Shown here: one piece after another, positions 35,742-45,037 of the stretch | Layout: each line of letters opens with the position of its first letter | How positions within the stretch are numbered: position 1 is the first letter of the stretch | Assembly (NCBI RefSeq): GCF_003056305.1 | Contig: NZ_PYVX01000001.1 | Coordinates: 1,054,001 to 1,118,000, forward strand | Direction: 5' to 3' | DNA from: Halomonas denitrificans | GTDB lineage: Bacteria; Pseudomonadota; Gammaproteobacteria; Pseudomonadales; Halomonadaceae | Length of the DNA: 64,000 bases | The notes under the pieces: generated by a model | The model's input: the letters and a program-made list of their open reading frames with translations, nothing else | The model's database searches: none | Told to the model about the DNA's origin: nothing | Made by a program: the position numbers and the translations under genes

Positions 35742-37664
35742 CTACTGCGACTTGCGCACCCGCAGGTACCACTCGGAGAGCAGTCGCACCTGCTTCTCGG
35801 TGTAGCCGCGGTCGACCATCCGCGCCACGAAGTCCTCGTGCTTCTTCTGGTCCGAGGTCGAGGCCTTGGCGTTGAAGGAGATCACCGGCAACAGCTCCTC
35901 GGTGTTGGCGAACATCTTGTGCTCGATCACGCCCCGGAGCTTCTCGTAGGACTGCCAGCTCGGGTTCATGCCGTTGTTCTGGGCCCGGGCCCGCAGCACG
36001 AAGTTGACCACCTCGTGACGGAAGTCCTTGGGGTTGGAGATGCCGGCCGGCTTCTCGATCTTCTCCAGCTCCTCGTTGAGGGCCTGACGGTCGAGGAACT
36101 CGCCGGTCTCGGGATCGCGATACTCCTGATCCTGGATCCAGAAGTCGGCGTAGGTGACGTAGCGGTCGAAGATGTTCTGGCCGTACTCCGAGTAGGACTC
36201 GAGGTAGGCGGTCTGGATCTCCTTGCCGATGAAGTCGACGTAGCGCGGCGCCAGGAACTCCTTGATGAAGCGCAGGTAGCGCTCGAAGGTCTCCTTGGGC
36301 AGCTGCTCCTGCTCGAGGCGCTGCTCGAGCACGTAGAGCAGGTGCACCGGGTTGGCCGCCACCTCGTGGTTGTCGAAGTTGAACACCTTGGAGAGGATCT
36401 TGAAGGCGAAGCGCGTCGAGAGCCCCTCCATCCCCTCGTCGACCCCGGCGCTGTCGCGATACTCCTGGATCGACTTGGCCTTGGGATCGGTGTCCTTGAG
36501 GTTCTCGCCGTCGTAGACCCGCATCTTGGAGTAGATGCTCGAGTTCTCGGGCTCCTTGAGCCGCGACAGCACCGAGAACTGCGCCAGCATCCGCAGGGTG
36601 TCCGGCGCGCAGGGAGCCGCGTTGAGCGAGGAGTGCTCGAGCAGCTTCTTGTAGATGTTGATCTCCTCGGTGACCCGCAGGCAGTAGGGCACCTTGACGA
36701 TGTAGACGCGGTCGAGGAAGGCCTCGTTGTTGCGGTTGTTGCGGAAGGTCTGCCACTCGCTCTCGTTGGAGTGCGCCAGCACCACCCCGTCGAAGGGGAT
36801 CGCGCCCATGCCTTCGGTCGGGTTGTAGTTGCCCTCCTGGGTCGCCGTCAGCAGCGGATGCAGCACCTTGATCGGCGCCTTGAACATCTCGACGAACTCC
36901 ATCAGCCCCTGGTTGGCGCGGCACAGCCCGCCGGAGAAGCTGTAGGCGTCCGGATCGTCCTGGGAGTAGAGCTCGAGCTGGCGGATGTCCACCTTGCCGA
37001 CCAGCGAGGAGATGTCCTGGTTGTTCTCGTCGCCGGGCTCGGTCTTGGAGATGGCGATCTGGTTGAGCCGCGAGGGGTAGAGGCGCACTACCCGGAACTG
37101 CGAGATGTCGCCGCCGTTCTCCTTGAGCCGCTTGGCGGCCCAGGGCGACATCACGCTCCTCAGGTAGCGCCTGGGAATGCCGTACTCCTTCTCCAGCAGC
37201 TCGCCGTCCTCCTCGGGCGAGAACAGCCCCAGCGGCGATTCATAGACCGGGGAGTCCTTGATGGCATAGAAGGGCACCTTCTCCATCAGCAGCTTTAGGC
37301 GCTCGGCCAGCGACGACTTGCCGCCGCCCACCGGCCCCAGCAGGTAGAGGATCTGCTTGCGCTCCTCGAGCCCTTGGGCGGCGTGGCGGAAGTAGGCGAC
37401 GATCTGCTCGATGGCCTCCTCCATGCCGTAGAACTCGGCGAAGGCCGGATAGCGGCGGATCACCTTGTTGGAGAAGATCCGCGACAGTCGCGGATCCTTG
37501 GCGGTGTCGATCACCTCCGGTGCGCCGATGGCCTCCAGCATCCGCTCGGCGGCAGTGGCGTAGGCCACCGGTTCTCGGCGACAGAGTTCCAGATACTCCT
37601 GCAGGCTCATCTCTTCCTGCTGGACGCGAGAGAAGCGGTTCTGCACATGGTCGAAGATGCTCAT
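35742..37664 (-). CDS. PrkA family AAA+ serine protein kinase (YeaG-like)
   Basis: A 640-residue protein. The N-terminal AAA+ part has a P-loop GPVGGGKS (110-117) and an NESEWQTFRNN region. The C-terminal PrkA domain (about 390-635) resembles hypoxanthine-guanine/kinase-like folds and includes GISNPKDFRHEVVNFVLRAR. E. coli YeaG is a stationary-phase and nitrogen-starvation kinase under RpoS and NtrC control. The start at 37662-37664 (MSIFDHVQNRF) follows AAGGAGG; an upstream Met 11 codons earlier lies before that site and is rejected. It is the first gene of prkA-yeaH-spoVR. Confidence 0.96.
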   Translation of the reverse strand: MSIFDHVQNRFSRVQQEEMSLQEYLELCRREPVAYATAAERMLEAIGAPEVIDTAKDPRLSRIFSNKVIRRYPAFAEFYGMEEAIEQIVAYFRHAAQGLEERKQILYLLGPVGGGKSSLAERLKLLMEKVPFYAIKDSPVYESPLGLFSPEEDGELLEKEYGIPRRYLRSVMSPWAAKRLKENGGDISQFRVVRLYPSRLNQIAISKTEPGDENNQDISSLVGKVDIRQLELYSQDDPDAYSFSGGLCRANQGLMEFVEMFKAPIKVLHPLLTATQEGNYNPTEGMGAIPFDGVVLAHSNESEWQTFRNNRNNEAFLDRVYIVKVPYCLRVTEEINIYKKLLEHSSLNAAPCAPDTLRMLAQFSVLSRLKEPENSSIYSKMRVYDGENLKDTDPKAKSIQEYRDSAGVDEGMEGLSTRFAFKILSKVFNFDNHEVAANPVHLLYVLEQRLEQEQLPKETFERYLRFIKEFLAPRYVDFIGKEIQTAYLESYSEYGQNIFDRYVTYADFWIQDQEYRDPETGEFLDRQALNEELEKIEKPAGISNPKDFRHEVVNFVLRARAQNNGMNPSWQSYEKLRGVIEHKMFANTEELLPVISFNAKASTSDQKKHEDFVARMVDRGYTEKQVRLLSEWYLRVRKSQ

Positions 37665-37735
37665 CGATGCCTCCTTAAAGCCCGAATCCCCGGCCACGCC
37701 GACGTGGTGATGACAAGCCGGGATGGGGTCTCTTC

Positions 37736-37743
37736 AGCGTAGA
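37736..37743 (-). promoter_or_regulatory. Candidate sigma-S -10 element for prkA
   Basis: TCTACGCT on the minus strand matches the sigma-S -10 consensus KCTAYRCT. It lies 72 bp before the prkA start with no good -35, as is common for sigma-S promoters. The yeaGH operon of E. coli is sigma-S dependent, which supports the reading. Confidence 0.45.
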
Positions 37744-37861
37744 CAGCATCAGCGGATAACGGATTAGCCCACCAATCAACGCTCCCGAGCCCTCAACACT
37801 GAGAGCCCGGGAACGTCCGTCGGTTCAGGATGATCGTCGGGAGATTAAACGCTGCAAGGAC

Positions 37862-37890
37862 GCTGACCGCCGGCGAGACCGGCGGTCAGC
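37862..37890 (-). terminator. Hairpin after the dienoyl-CoA reductase gene
   Basis: A perfect 12-bp stem, GCTGACCGCCGG with CCGGCGGTCAGC, and a five-base loop lie 63 bp past the fadH-type gene. It has no T-tract, so it may slow or stabilise rather than fully end transcription before the prkA promoter. Confidence 0.5.
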
Positions 37891-37952
37891 GGGCAGGGAG
37901 CGGCGTGGTGGCGGCGATGCCGGGCGCGCCCTCACGGCCGGCCCGGGCCGCC

Positions 37953-39965
37953 TCAGAGCGCTGCGGCCAGGCGGGTGCCCTGGGCGATGGCCCGCCGGGC
38001 GTCGAGCTCGGCGGCCTCGTCGGCGCCGCCGATCAGGTGCACGGCCACCCCGGCCGCGCGCAGCGGCTCAAGCAGCTCCCGCACCGGCTCCTGGCCGGCA
38101 CACACCACCACGGTGTCGACCTCGAGCCAGCGCGGCTCGCCCGCGACGCGCAGCGCCAGGCCGTCGTCGTCGATGCCGAGGTACTCGCAGTCGGCGATCG
38201 CCTCGACCCCGCGGTGGCGAAGCGAGGCGCGATGCACCCAGCCGGTGGTCTTGCCGAGCCCCTTGCCGGGCCGCGAGGCGCGGCGCTGCAGGAGATAGAC
38301 CCGACGCGGGGTCGCGGGCGGGCGCGGCGCCTTGAGCCCGCCGCGCTCCGACAGGGCCAGGTCGACGCCCCACTCGTCGCACCAGGCCGAGACGTCCTGG
38401 GCACCCTCGCCGGCGTGGGTCAGGAGCTCCGCCACGTCGAAGCCGATGCCGCCGGCGCCGATGATCGCGACCCGCGCGCCGACCCGCTCGGGCCGGGTGA
38501 TCGCCTCGGGATAGCTCATCACCATGGCATGCTCGATGCCCGGCAGCGAGAGGCGCCGGGGGCGCACGCCGGTGGCCAGCACCACCGCGTCGAAGGCCTG
38601 AAGCGCCTCGACGCCCGTCTCGGCATTGAGCCGCACCTCGACGCCGTGCCGGTCGAGCATCGTCCGGTAGTAGCGCAGGGTCTCGTCGAACTCCTCCTTG
38701 CCGGGGATGCGCCGCGCGTAGTTGAACTGGCCGCCGAGCTCGTCGGCCCGCTCGAAGAGGGTCACCGCATGGCCCCGCTCCGCGGCGGTCACGGCCGCGG
38801 CGAGGCCCGCCGGGCCGCCGCCCACCACGGCGACGCGCCGCGCGCGCTCGGCCGGCGTGATGATAAGCTCAGTCTCATGGCAGGCGCGGGGATTGACCAG
38901 GCAGGAGGTGAGCCGCCCCAGGAAGACCTGGTCCAGGCAGGCCTGGTTGCAGGCGATACAGGTGTTGATCTCGTCGTCGCGCCCGGCGGCGGCCTTGCTC
39001 ACCCAGGCCGGGTCGGCGAGGAAGGGGCGCGCCATGGAGACCATGTCGGCATGCCCCTCGGCCAGCACTCGCTCGGCCACCTCGGGCATGTTGATGCGGT
39101 TGGTGGTGATCAGCGGAACCGACAGCTCCGCCTTCATCCGCCGGGTCACCTCGGTGAAGGCGGCGCGCGGCACGCTGGTGACGATGGTCGGCACCCGCGC
39201 CTCGTGCCAGCCGATGCCGGTATTGATCAGGTCGGCGCCGGCGGCCTCGATGGCGCGCCCCAGGGCCAGGACCTCGTCGCGGCTGCTGCCCTCCTCCACC
39301 AGGTCGATCATCGACAGGCGGAAGATGACGAGAAACCGATCACCCACCGCCTCGCGGATGCGCCGTACGATCTCCACGGGAAAGCGCAGACGATTCTCGA
39401 CGCTGCCGCCCCAGGCGTCGTCGCGGCGGTTGGTGCGCGGACAGATGAACTGGTTGATGAGGTAGCCCTCGGAGCCCATCACCTCGACCCCGTCGTAGCC
39501 GGCCTGCTGCGCCAGGGTCGCGCAGCGCACGTAGGCCTCGATGCGCGCCTCGACCTCCTCGGCGGTGAGCTCGCGGGGCATGAAGGGAGTGATCGGCGAC
39601 TGGATCGCCGACGGCGCCACCAGCTCCGGGGTATAGGCGTAGCGACCGGCATGAAGGATCTGCAGGCAGATGCGCCCGCCGGCCTCGTGCACGCCCTCGA
39701 CCACGCGACGGTGGTCCGCCACCTGCTCGGGGCGCTCGAGGGTCGCGGCGCCCTGGAAGACGGCGCCCTCGGCGAGGGGTGCGATGCCGCCGCTGACGAT
39801 CAGCCCCACCCCCTCCCGGGCCCGCTCGGCGTAGAAGGCCGCCAAGCGCTCGAAGCCGCCGGGGGCCTCCTCGAGGTTGGTGTGCATCGAGCCCATCAGC
39901 ACCCGGTTGGGAAGCGTCAGGTGGCCGACCTTCAGGGGACGGAACAGCTGGGGGTAGGCACTCAC
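37953..39965 (-). CDS. fadH: NADPH-dependent 2,4-dienoyl-CoA reductase
   Basis: A 670-residue iron-sulfur flavoenzyme of the old yellow enzyme-like family. It reduces 2,4-dienoyl-CoA during beta-oxidation of unsaturated fatty acids. The FMN-binding TIM barrel spans about 1-340 (with SPITPFMPRELT and EVMGSEGYLINQF). A cysteine cluster C-x2-C-x3-C-x11-C (in CIACNQACLD and the following 15 residues) binds 4Fe-4S. The FAD/NADPH part has VAVVGGGPAGLAAA and VAIIGAGGIGFDVAELL. The start is GTG at 39963-39965 with GAGGA upstream. Its own promoter is not clear in the 199-bp gap. Confidence 0.95.
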   Translation of the reverse strand: MSAYPQLFRPLKVGHLTLPNRVLMGSMHTNLEEAPGGFERLAAFYAERAREGVGLIVSGGIAPLAEGAVFQGAATLERPEQVADHRRVVEGVHEAGGRICLQILHAGRYAYTPELVAPSAIQSPITPFMPRELTAEEVEARIEAYVRCATLAQQAGYDGVEVMGSEGYLINQFICPRTNRRDDAWGGSVENRLRFPVEIVRRIREAVGDRFLVIFRLSMIDLVEEGSSRDEVLALGRAIEAAGADLINTGIGWHEARVPTIVTSVPRAAFTEVTRRMKAELSVPLITTNRINMPEVAERVLAEGHADMVSMARPFLADPAWVSKAAAGRDDEINTCIACNQACLDQVFLGRLTSCLVNPRACHETELIITPAERARRVAVVGGGPAGLAAAVTAAERGHAVTLFERADELGGQFNYARRIPGKEEFDETLRYYRTMLDRHGVEVRLNAETGVEALQAFDAVVLATGVRPRRLSLPGIEHAMVMSYPEAITRPERVGARVAIIGAGGIGFDVAELLTHAGEGAQDVSAWCDEWGVDLALSERGGLKAPRPPATPRRVYLLQRRASRPGKGLGKTTGWVHRASLRHRGVEAIADCEYLGIDDDGLALRVAGEPRWLEVDTVVVCAGQEPVRELLEPLRAAGVAVHLIGGADEAAELDARRAIAQGTRLAAAL

Positions 39966-40109
39966 GGTGGGATCCTCATGGTCGGGACGGCGACATTTTC
40001 AAACAACTGTATGATAGTCGCACCGCAGGACGCAAAGCCTCATCGCCGGCACGGGCGAAAAAGGAGGGGAGAGGCCTGGGAGGATAAGCCGGGAAGGACG
40101 GGGTCCCGG

Positions 40110-40148
40110 AAACGAAACAGCCCCGAGATCGCGAGGATCTCGGGGCTG
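40110..40148 (-). terminator. Rho-independent terminator of the Asp/Val tRNA cluster
   Basis: On the minus strand CAGCCCCGAGATC pairs with GATCTCGGGGCTG over a five-base loop and is followed by TTTCGTTT. It lies 17 bp past the last tRNA. Confidence 0.92.
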
Positions 40149-40164
40149 ACGAATTCGTGTGCAG

Positions 40165-40241
40165 TGGCGGACCGGACGGGACTCGAACCCGCGACCTCCG
40201 GCGTGACAGGCCGGCATTCTAACCAACTGAACTACCGGTCC
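40165..40241 (-). tRNA. tRNA-Asp (GTC), copy 3 in transcript order
   Basis: A 77-nt tRNA with encoded CCA; the anticodon loop CTGTCAC gives GTC. It is identical to the other two Asp copies and is the last gene of the five-tRNA transcript. Confidence 0.97.
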
Positions 40242-40244
40242 GCG

Positions 40245-40321
40245 TGGTGGGTGATACCGGACTCGAACCAGTGACCCCCAGCATGTGAGGCTGGTGCTCT
40301 AACCAACTGAGCTAATCACCC
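40245..40321 (-). tRNA. tRNA-Val (CAC)
   Basis: A 77-nt tRNA with encoded CCA; the anticodon loop CTCACAT gives CAC. It is only 3 bp from the following tRNA-Asp, so processing must separate them precisely. A CAC tRNA is dispensable when a TAC tRNA is present and fits high GTG codon use in this GC-rich genome. Confidence 0.95.
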
Positions 40322-40363
40322 ACGCGATACTGCAACTTTTGCTACTGCTGTCCCATGCCATCG

Positions 40364-40440
40364 TGGCGGACCGGACGGGACTCGAACCCGCGACCTCCGG
40401 CGTGACAGGCCGGCATTCTAACCAACTGAACTACCGGTCC
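40364..40440 (-). tRNA. tRNA-Asp (GTC), copy 2 in transcript order
   Basis: A 77-nt tRNA with encoded CCA and anticodon GTC, identical to the other Asp copies. It lies 42 bp before tRNA-Val(CAC). Confidence 0.97.
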
Positions 40441-40468
40441 GCAAGACGACTTGCGACGAAGAAGATGT

Positions 40469-40545
40469 TGGCGGACCGGACGGGACTCGAACCCGCGACC
40501 TCCGGCGTGACAGGCCGGCATTCTAACCAACTGAACTACCGGTCC
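40469..40545 (-). tRNA. tRNA-Asp (GTC), copy 1 in transcript order
   Basis: A 77-nt tRNA with encoded CCA and anticodon GTC, 28 bp before Asp copy 2. Confidence 0.97.
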
Positions 40546-40587
40546 GCTGCTATCTTCTACTACGTGACCCGATCATTGCCGGGGCAA

Positions 40588-40663
40588 TGGTGGGTGGTAC
40601 AGGGTTCGAACCTGTGACCCCCAGCTTGTAAGGCTGGTGCTCTCCCAGCTGAGCTAACCACCC
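40588..40663 (-). tRNA. tRNA-Val (TAC)
   Basis: A 76-nt tRNA with encoded CCA; the anticodon loop CTTACAA gives TAC. It is the first gene of the leftward tRNA transcript and has a shorter D-loop than the Val(CAC) gene. Confidence 0.97.
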
Positions 40664-40681
40664 CCGGTCACGTGGCGCTGC

Positions 40682-40709
40682 ATTCTACAGGGGACCCGAT
40701 CAATGTCAA
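40682..40709 (-). promoter_or_regulatory. Strong promoter of the Val/Asp tRNA cluster
   Basis: On the minus strand a consensus TTGACA (40709-40704) and TAGAAT (40687-40682) are separated by 16 bp and followed by a GC-rich discriminator, as expected for a stringently controlled tRNA promoter. The first tRNA begins 18 bp after the -10. Confidence 0.85.
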
Positions 40710-40799
40710 CGCTTTTTGCGCTGTCATCGTGAACCTTTTTGCGCGGCAGAATCGCCGTCCTTTCATCCACTTGGCCACATCGCCCGCGCCGCGCGGCTT

Positions 40800-41534
40800 T
40801 CAGGAGGATTCGCTCATGAAGGCGGCGATCGCCGCGGCCCCCTCGTCGATCAGCGCCGCCTGGTCGCGCCCGGTGGCGCGCCTGGGGATCCAGTCATGAT
40901 CGCCCTCCTCGAGCCAGTGCACCCTGGCCACCTCGGGCAGCGCATAGCCGTCCACCTGCTCGCGGGTACCGAAGGGGTCGCGACTGCCCTGCACCACCAG
41001 GGTCGGACAGGCGAGCGAGGGCCAGTGAGCGAGACGCAGCCGCTCCGGCTTGCCGGGGGGATGGAAGGGGTAGCCGCACAGCACAAGTCCCGCGGGGGAT
41101 GTCCGCTGAGGGGCCTGCGCCGCCAGCATGCTGGCCACGCGGCCGCCCATGGACTTGCCTCCCCACCAGGGTGGCGGAAGGTCGCGGTGCGACACGCTGT
41201 CGCACCACAGGGACAGTTCATCGACCAGGCGCTCGACCCTGGGAGGGGGGCGACGGCGCCCTTCGCGGCGCATCGTCTGCAGGTATTCGAACTCGAAGGC
41301 CAGGGTCTGCACGCCGAGCGAGGCGAGGGCCTCGCGCAACCGTTGCATAAAGGTTGAATCCTGACCGGCACCGGCTCCGTGGCCGATAAGCAGCCGTCCA
41401 AGACGGCCTTCGCCGCGCACTTCCAGCGGGCCAAGGCCCTCGATATTCCAGCATCCCTGCTCGCCATCGAGCAGTCGTCGGGTCAGGGAAGCGCGGTCGA
41501 TTGACGGCAAATCCCGACAAAAACAGTCCGACAA
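40800..41534 (-). CDS. Alpha/beta family hydrolase (KANL3/Tex30-like)
   Basis: A 244-residue alpha/beta hydrolase. It shows LLIGHGAGAGQDS with the oxyanion region, the nucleophile elbow GKSMGG (Ser of GxSxG), a VVQGSRDPFG acid-residue strand and a C-terminal EEGDHDW with the catalytic His. This matches the small dienelactone-hydrolase-like family shared with Tex30/KANL3; the substrate is unknown. I choose the TTG start at 41532-41534 because AAGGAGG lies six bases upstream. An ATG seven codons earlier (41553-41555) has no ribosome site but cannot be excluded. It is divergent from ccoN. Confidence 0.82.
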   Translation of the reverse strand: MSDCFCRDLPSIDRASLTRRLLDGEQGCWNIEGLGPLEVRGEGRLGRLLIGHGAGAGQDSTFMQRLREALASLGVQTLAFEFEYLQTMRREGRRRPPPRVERLVDELSLWCDSVSHRDLPPPWWGGKSMGGRVASMLAAQAPQRTSPAGLVLCGYPFHPPGKPERLRLAHWPSLACPTLVVQGSRDPFGTREQVDGYALPEVARVHWLEEGDHDWIPRRATGRDQAALIDEGAAAIAAFMSESS

Positions 41535-41560
41535 TTTAGGCCTCCTTGAGTTCATAAATC

Positions 41561-41603
41561 AACACATTGGCGTGTTCAGCTTGCCGGACGCCTGCGCTAG
41601 AAT
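41561..41603 (+). promoter_or_regulatory. ccoN promoter with palindrome at -41.5
   Basis: A TAGAAT -10 (41598-41603) predicts a start near 41610. No good -35 exists. AACAC-N6-GTGTT (41561-41576) is a perfect inverted repeat centred at 41568.5, exactly -41.5, the class II activator position. It does not match the ANR/FNR box TTGAT-N4-ATCAA. An ATCAA half-site overlaps it at 41558-41562 without a partner at the right spacing. Confidence 0.5.
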
Positions 41604-41697
41604 CACCTTTGGTTAAAGACCTGCATCATCCTGCGGAGGTCCCCCCGAGGCAGAATGCCGCGGGACACCCCCAAACCGCGTTCGATGGGAACCTGAC

Positions 41698-43122
<1,425 letters not shown>

Positions 43123-43145
43123 GCCAACCAGGGAACGAGACACCA

Positions 43146-43754
43146 ATGAGACACGAGATAGTCGAAAAGAACGTCGGTCTGCTCGCCGTGCTGATCCTGG
43201 TAGTGATCAGCTTCGGGGGCCTGGCGGAGATCGTGCCGCTGTTTTTCCAGAAGCAGACCACCGAGCCGGTCGAGGGCCTCGAGCCTCTCTCCCCCCTGGA
43301 GCTCGCGGGTCGCGGCGTCTACCGTCGCGAGGGCTGCGTCGGCTGCCACTCGCAGATGGTGCGCCCCTTCCGCGCCGAGACCGAGCGCTACGGTCCCTAC
43401 AGCGTCGCGGGCGAACAGGTCTACGAGCACAACTTCCTGTGGGGCTCCAAGCGCACCGGGCCGGACCTGGCCCGCGTCGGCGGCCGCTACAGCGACGACT
43501 GGCACCGCGCGCACCTCTACAACCCGCGTGACGTGGTGCCGGAGTCGATCATGCCGGCCTACCCGTGGCTGTTCGAGAACACGCTGAGCGGCGAGCGCAT
43601 CGACGACGAGATGCGCGTCATGCAGAAGCTGGGCGTCCCCTACACCGACGAGCAGATTGCCAACGCCAGCGAGGAGGTGCGCGGCGAGCGGGAGATCACC
43701 GCTCTGGTCGCCTACCTGCAGCAGCTCGGCACCGTGCTCAAGGATTCGCGCTGA
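43146..43754 (+). CDS. ccoO: Cytochrome c oxidase cbb3-type subunit II
   Basis: A 202-residue membrane-anchored monoheme cytochrome c. One N-terminal helix (about 10-30) is followed by a periplasmic domain with the heme motif C63-V-G-C66-H67 (in [12 protein letters not shown]) and a likely Met ligand in ESIMPAYPW. It passes electrons from CcoP to CcoN. It starts 23 bp after ccoN. Confidence 0.98.
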   Translation: MRHEIVEKNVGLLAVLILVVISFGGLAEIVPLFFQKQTTEPVEGLEPLSPLELAGRGVYRREGCVGCHSQMVRPFRAETERYGPYSVAGEQVYEHNFLWGSKRTGPDLARVGGRYSDDWHRAHLYNPRDVVPESIMPAYPWLFENTLSGERIDDEMRVMQKLGVPYTDEQIANASEEVRGEREITALVAYLQQLGTVLKDSR

Positions 43755-43756
43755 TC

Positions 43757-43969
43757 ATGGATAACGGGATCGTCAACGGGGTGATCATCATCCTGCTGAT
43801 CATCAGCTTCGCGGGGCTCACGATGTGGGCCTACTCGAAGCGACGCAAGCCGGATTTCGACGAGGCGGCCAACCTGCCCTTCGCCGATGAGGATGAACCG
43901 CCGCACCGTGACCAGAATGCCTCCCGAGAGGCCGATTCCCGACACGACAAGGGAGAGAGGAACACATGA
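43757..43969 (+). CDS. ccoQ: cbb3-type oxidase subunit IV (CcoQ)
   Basis: A 70-residue small subunit with one helix (about 6-27) and a charged cytoplasmic tail containing the common CcoQ motif YSKRRKPDFDEAANLPF. It stabilises the complex. Its stop overlaps the ccoP start (ATGA). It starts 2 bp after ccoO. Confidence 0.95.
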   Translation: MDNGIVNGVIIILLIISFAGLTMWAYSKRRKPDFDEAANLPFADEDEPPHRDQNASREADSRHDKGERNT

Positions 43970-44895
43970 ACAATTTTTGGGGTGACTCCCTTTCCAGCTT
44001 CTGGAGCACCTGGATCATCGTCATCACGCTGGGGACCATCGGCATCAGCGCCTGGCTGCTCTTCGCCAACCGCAAGACCGACAAGACCCCGGACGCCGAA
44101 GGCAACGTCGACACCACGGGCCATGCCGCCGACGGGATCGAGGAGTACGACAACCCGCTGCCGCGCTGGTGGTTCCAGCTCTACGTCGGCACCGTGATCT
44201 TCTCGCTGGGCTATCTGGTCCTCTACCCGGGCCTCGGCAACTTCGCCGGCCTGCTGGGCTGGAGCCAGGAGAGCCAGTGGGAGGAGGAGGTCGCCCGCGC
44301 CGAGGAGCGCTTCGCGCCGATCTTCGCCCAGTACCAGGAGGTGCCGATCCCGGAACTCTCCCAGGACGCCGAGGCGATGCAGGTCGCCGAGCGCATCTTC
44401 CTCAACAACTGCGCGATCTGCCACGGCTCCAACGCCAAGGGCGGCTACGGCTTCCCCAACCTCACCGACGACGCCTGGCTCTACGGCGGCGCGCCGGAAA
44501 ACATCGTCCAGACCCTCACCAACGGGCGTAACGGCCTGATGCCCTCCTGGCAGCAGCTGGGCAGCGAGAACATCGAGAACGTCACCCAGCACGTGCTCTC
44601 GCTCTCCGGCAACGCCGAGGATGCCGAGCGGGCCGAGCAGGGTGCCAGCGTGTTCGCCTCGGTGTGCGCCGCCTGCCACATGCCCGACGGCACAGGCAAC
44701 CAGGCCCTGGGCGCGCCCAACCTGACCGACGACGCCTGGCTCTATAAAGCGCCGGACCAGTCGCTGGCCGACTCGGTGCGCCAGACCCTGCGTAACGGCC
44801 GCAACGGCCATATGCCGGCCCAGGCCGCCTACATCGGCGAGGACAAGGTGCACCTCGTCGCCGCCTACGTCTACGGCCTGAGCCGCGAGGACTGA
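43966..44895 (+). CDS. ccoP: cbb3-type oxidase subunit III, diheme cytochrome c
   Basis: A 309-residue diheme cytochrome c. It has a short N-terminal helix, a second helix around 70-90, and heme motifs C149-x2-C152-H and C234-x2-C237-H in two tandem cytochrome c domains (GGYGFPNLTDDAWLYGG and its repeat QALGAPNLTDDAWLYKA). The two-helix N-terminus is the Pseudomonas-type CcoP. It is the electron entry subunit and ends the ccoNOQP operon, followed by a terminator. Confidence 0.98.
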   Translation: MNNFWGDSLSSFWSTWIIVITLGTIGISAWLLFANRKTDKTPDAEGNVDTTGHAADGIEEYDNPLPRWWFQLYVGTVIFSLGYLVLYPGLGNFAGLLGWSQESQWEEEVARAEERFAPIFAQYQEVPIPELSQDAEAMQVAERIFLNNCAICHGSNAKGGYGFPNLTDDAWLYGGAPENIVQTLTNGRNGLMPSWQQLGSENIENVTQHVLSLSGNAEDAERAEQGASVFASVCAACHMPDGTGNQALGAPNLTDDAWLYKAPDQSLADSVRQTLRNGRNGHMPAQAAYIGEDKVHLVAAYVYGLSRED

Positions 44896-44919
44896 GCCGG
44901 CGCCTGACGACGGCATGCC

Positions 44920-44952
44920 AAGGGTGCGGCCTCCGGTCGCACCCTTTCTCGT
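44920..44952 (+). terminator. Rho-independent terminator after ccoP
   Basis: AAGGGTGCG (44920-44928) pairs with CGCACCCTT (44938-44946), extended by an inner GCC/GGT stem, and is followed by TTCTCGTT. Confidence 0.85.
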
Positions 44953-44974
44953 TATGCGGCCTCCCCGATACAAT
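44951..44974 (+). promoter_or_regulatory. Weak promoter candidate for ccoGHIS
   Basis: TACAAT (44969-44974) lies about 60 bp before ccoG, with only a poor TTCTCG at 17 bp. No ANR-type palindrome is found near the expected -41.5 position, so this promoter may be constitutive or weak. Confidence 0.35.
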
Positions 44975-45037
44975 GTCGGGCACCCGCAGCGGGGTACCCC
45001 CGACGGCCCTCCCCTCCTTGCCAGCCACGAGCCTGCC

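Noticed and set aside
40165..40663. Repeated 77-bp units that could look like a CRISPR array
   Set aside because: The units are tRNA-Asp and tRNA-Val genes with cloverleaf structure and CCA ends, and spacing is irregular.
41546..41562. TTGAG-N7-ATCAA as an ANR box at ccoN
   Set aside because: The half-sites are seven bases apart instead of four, so it does not fit the FNR/ANR consensus.
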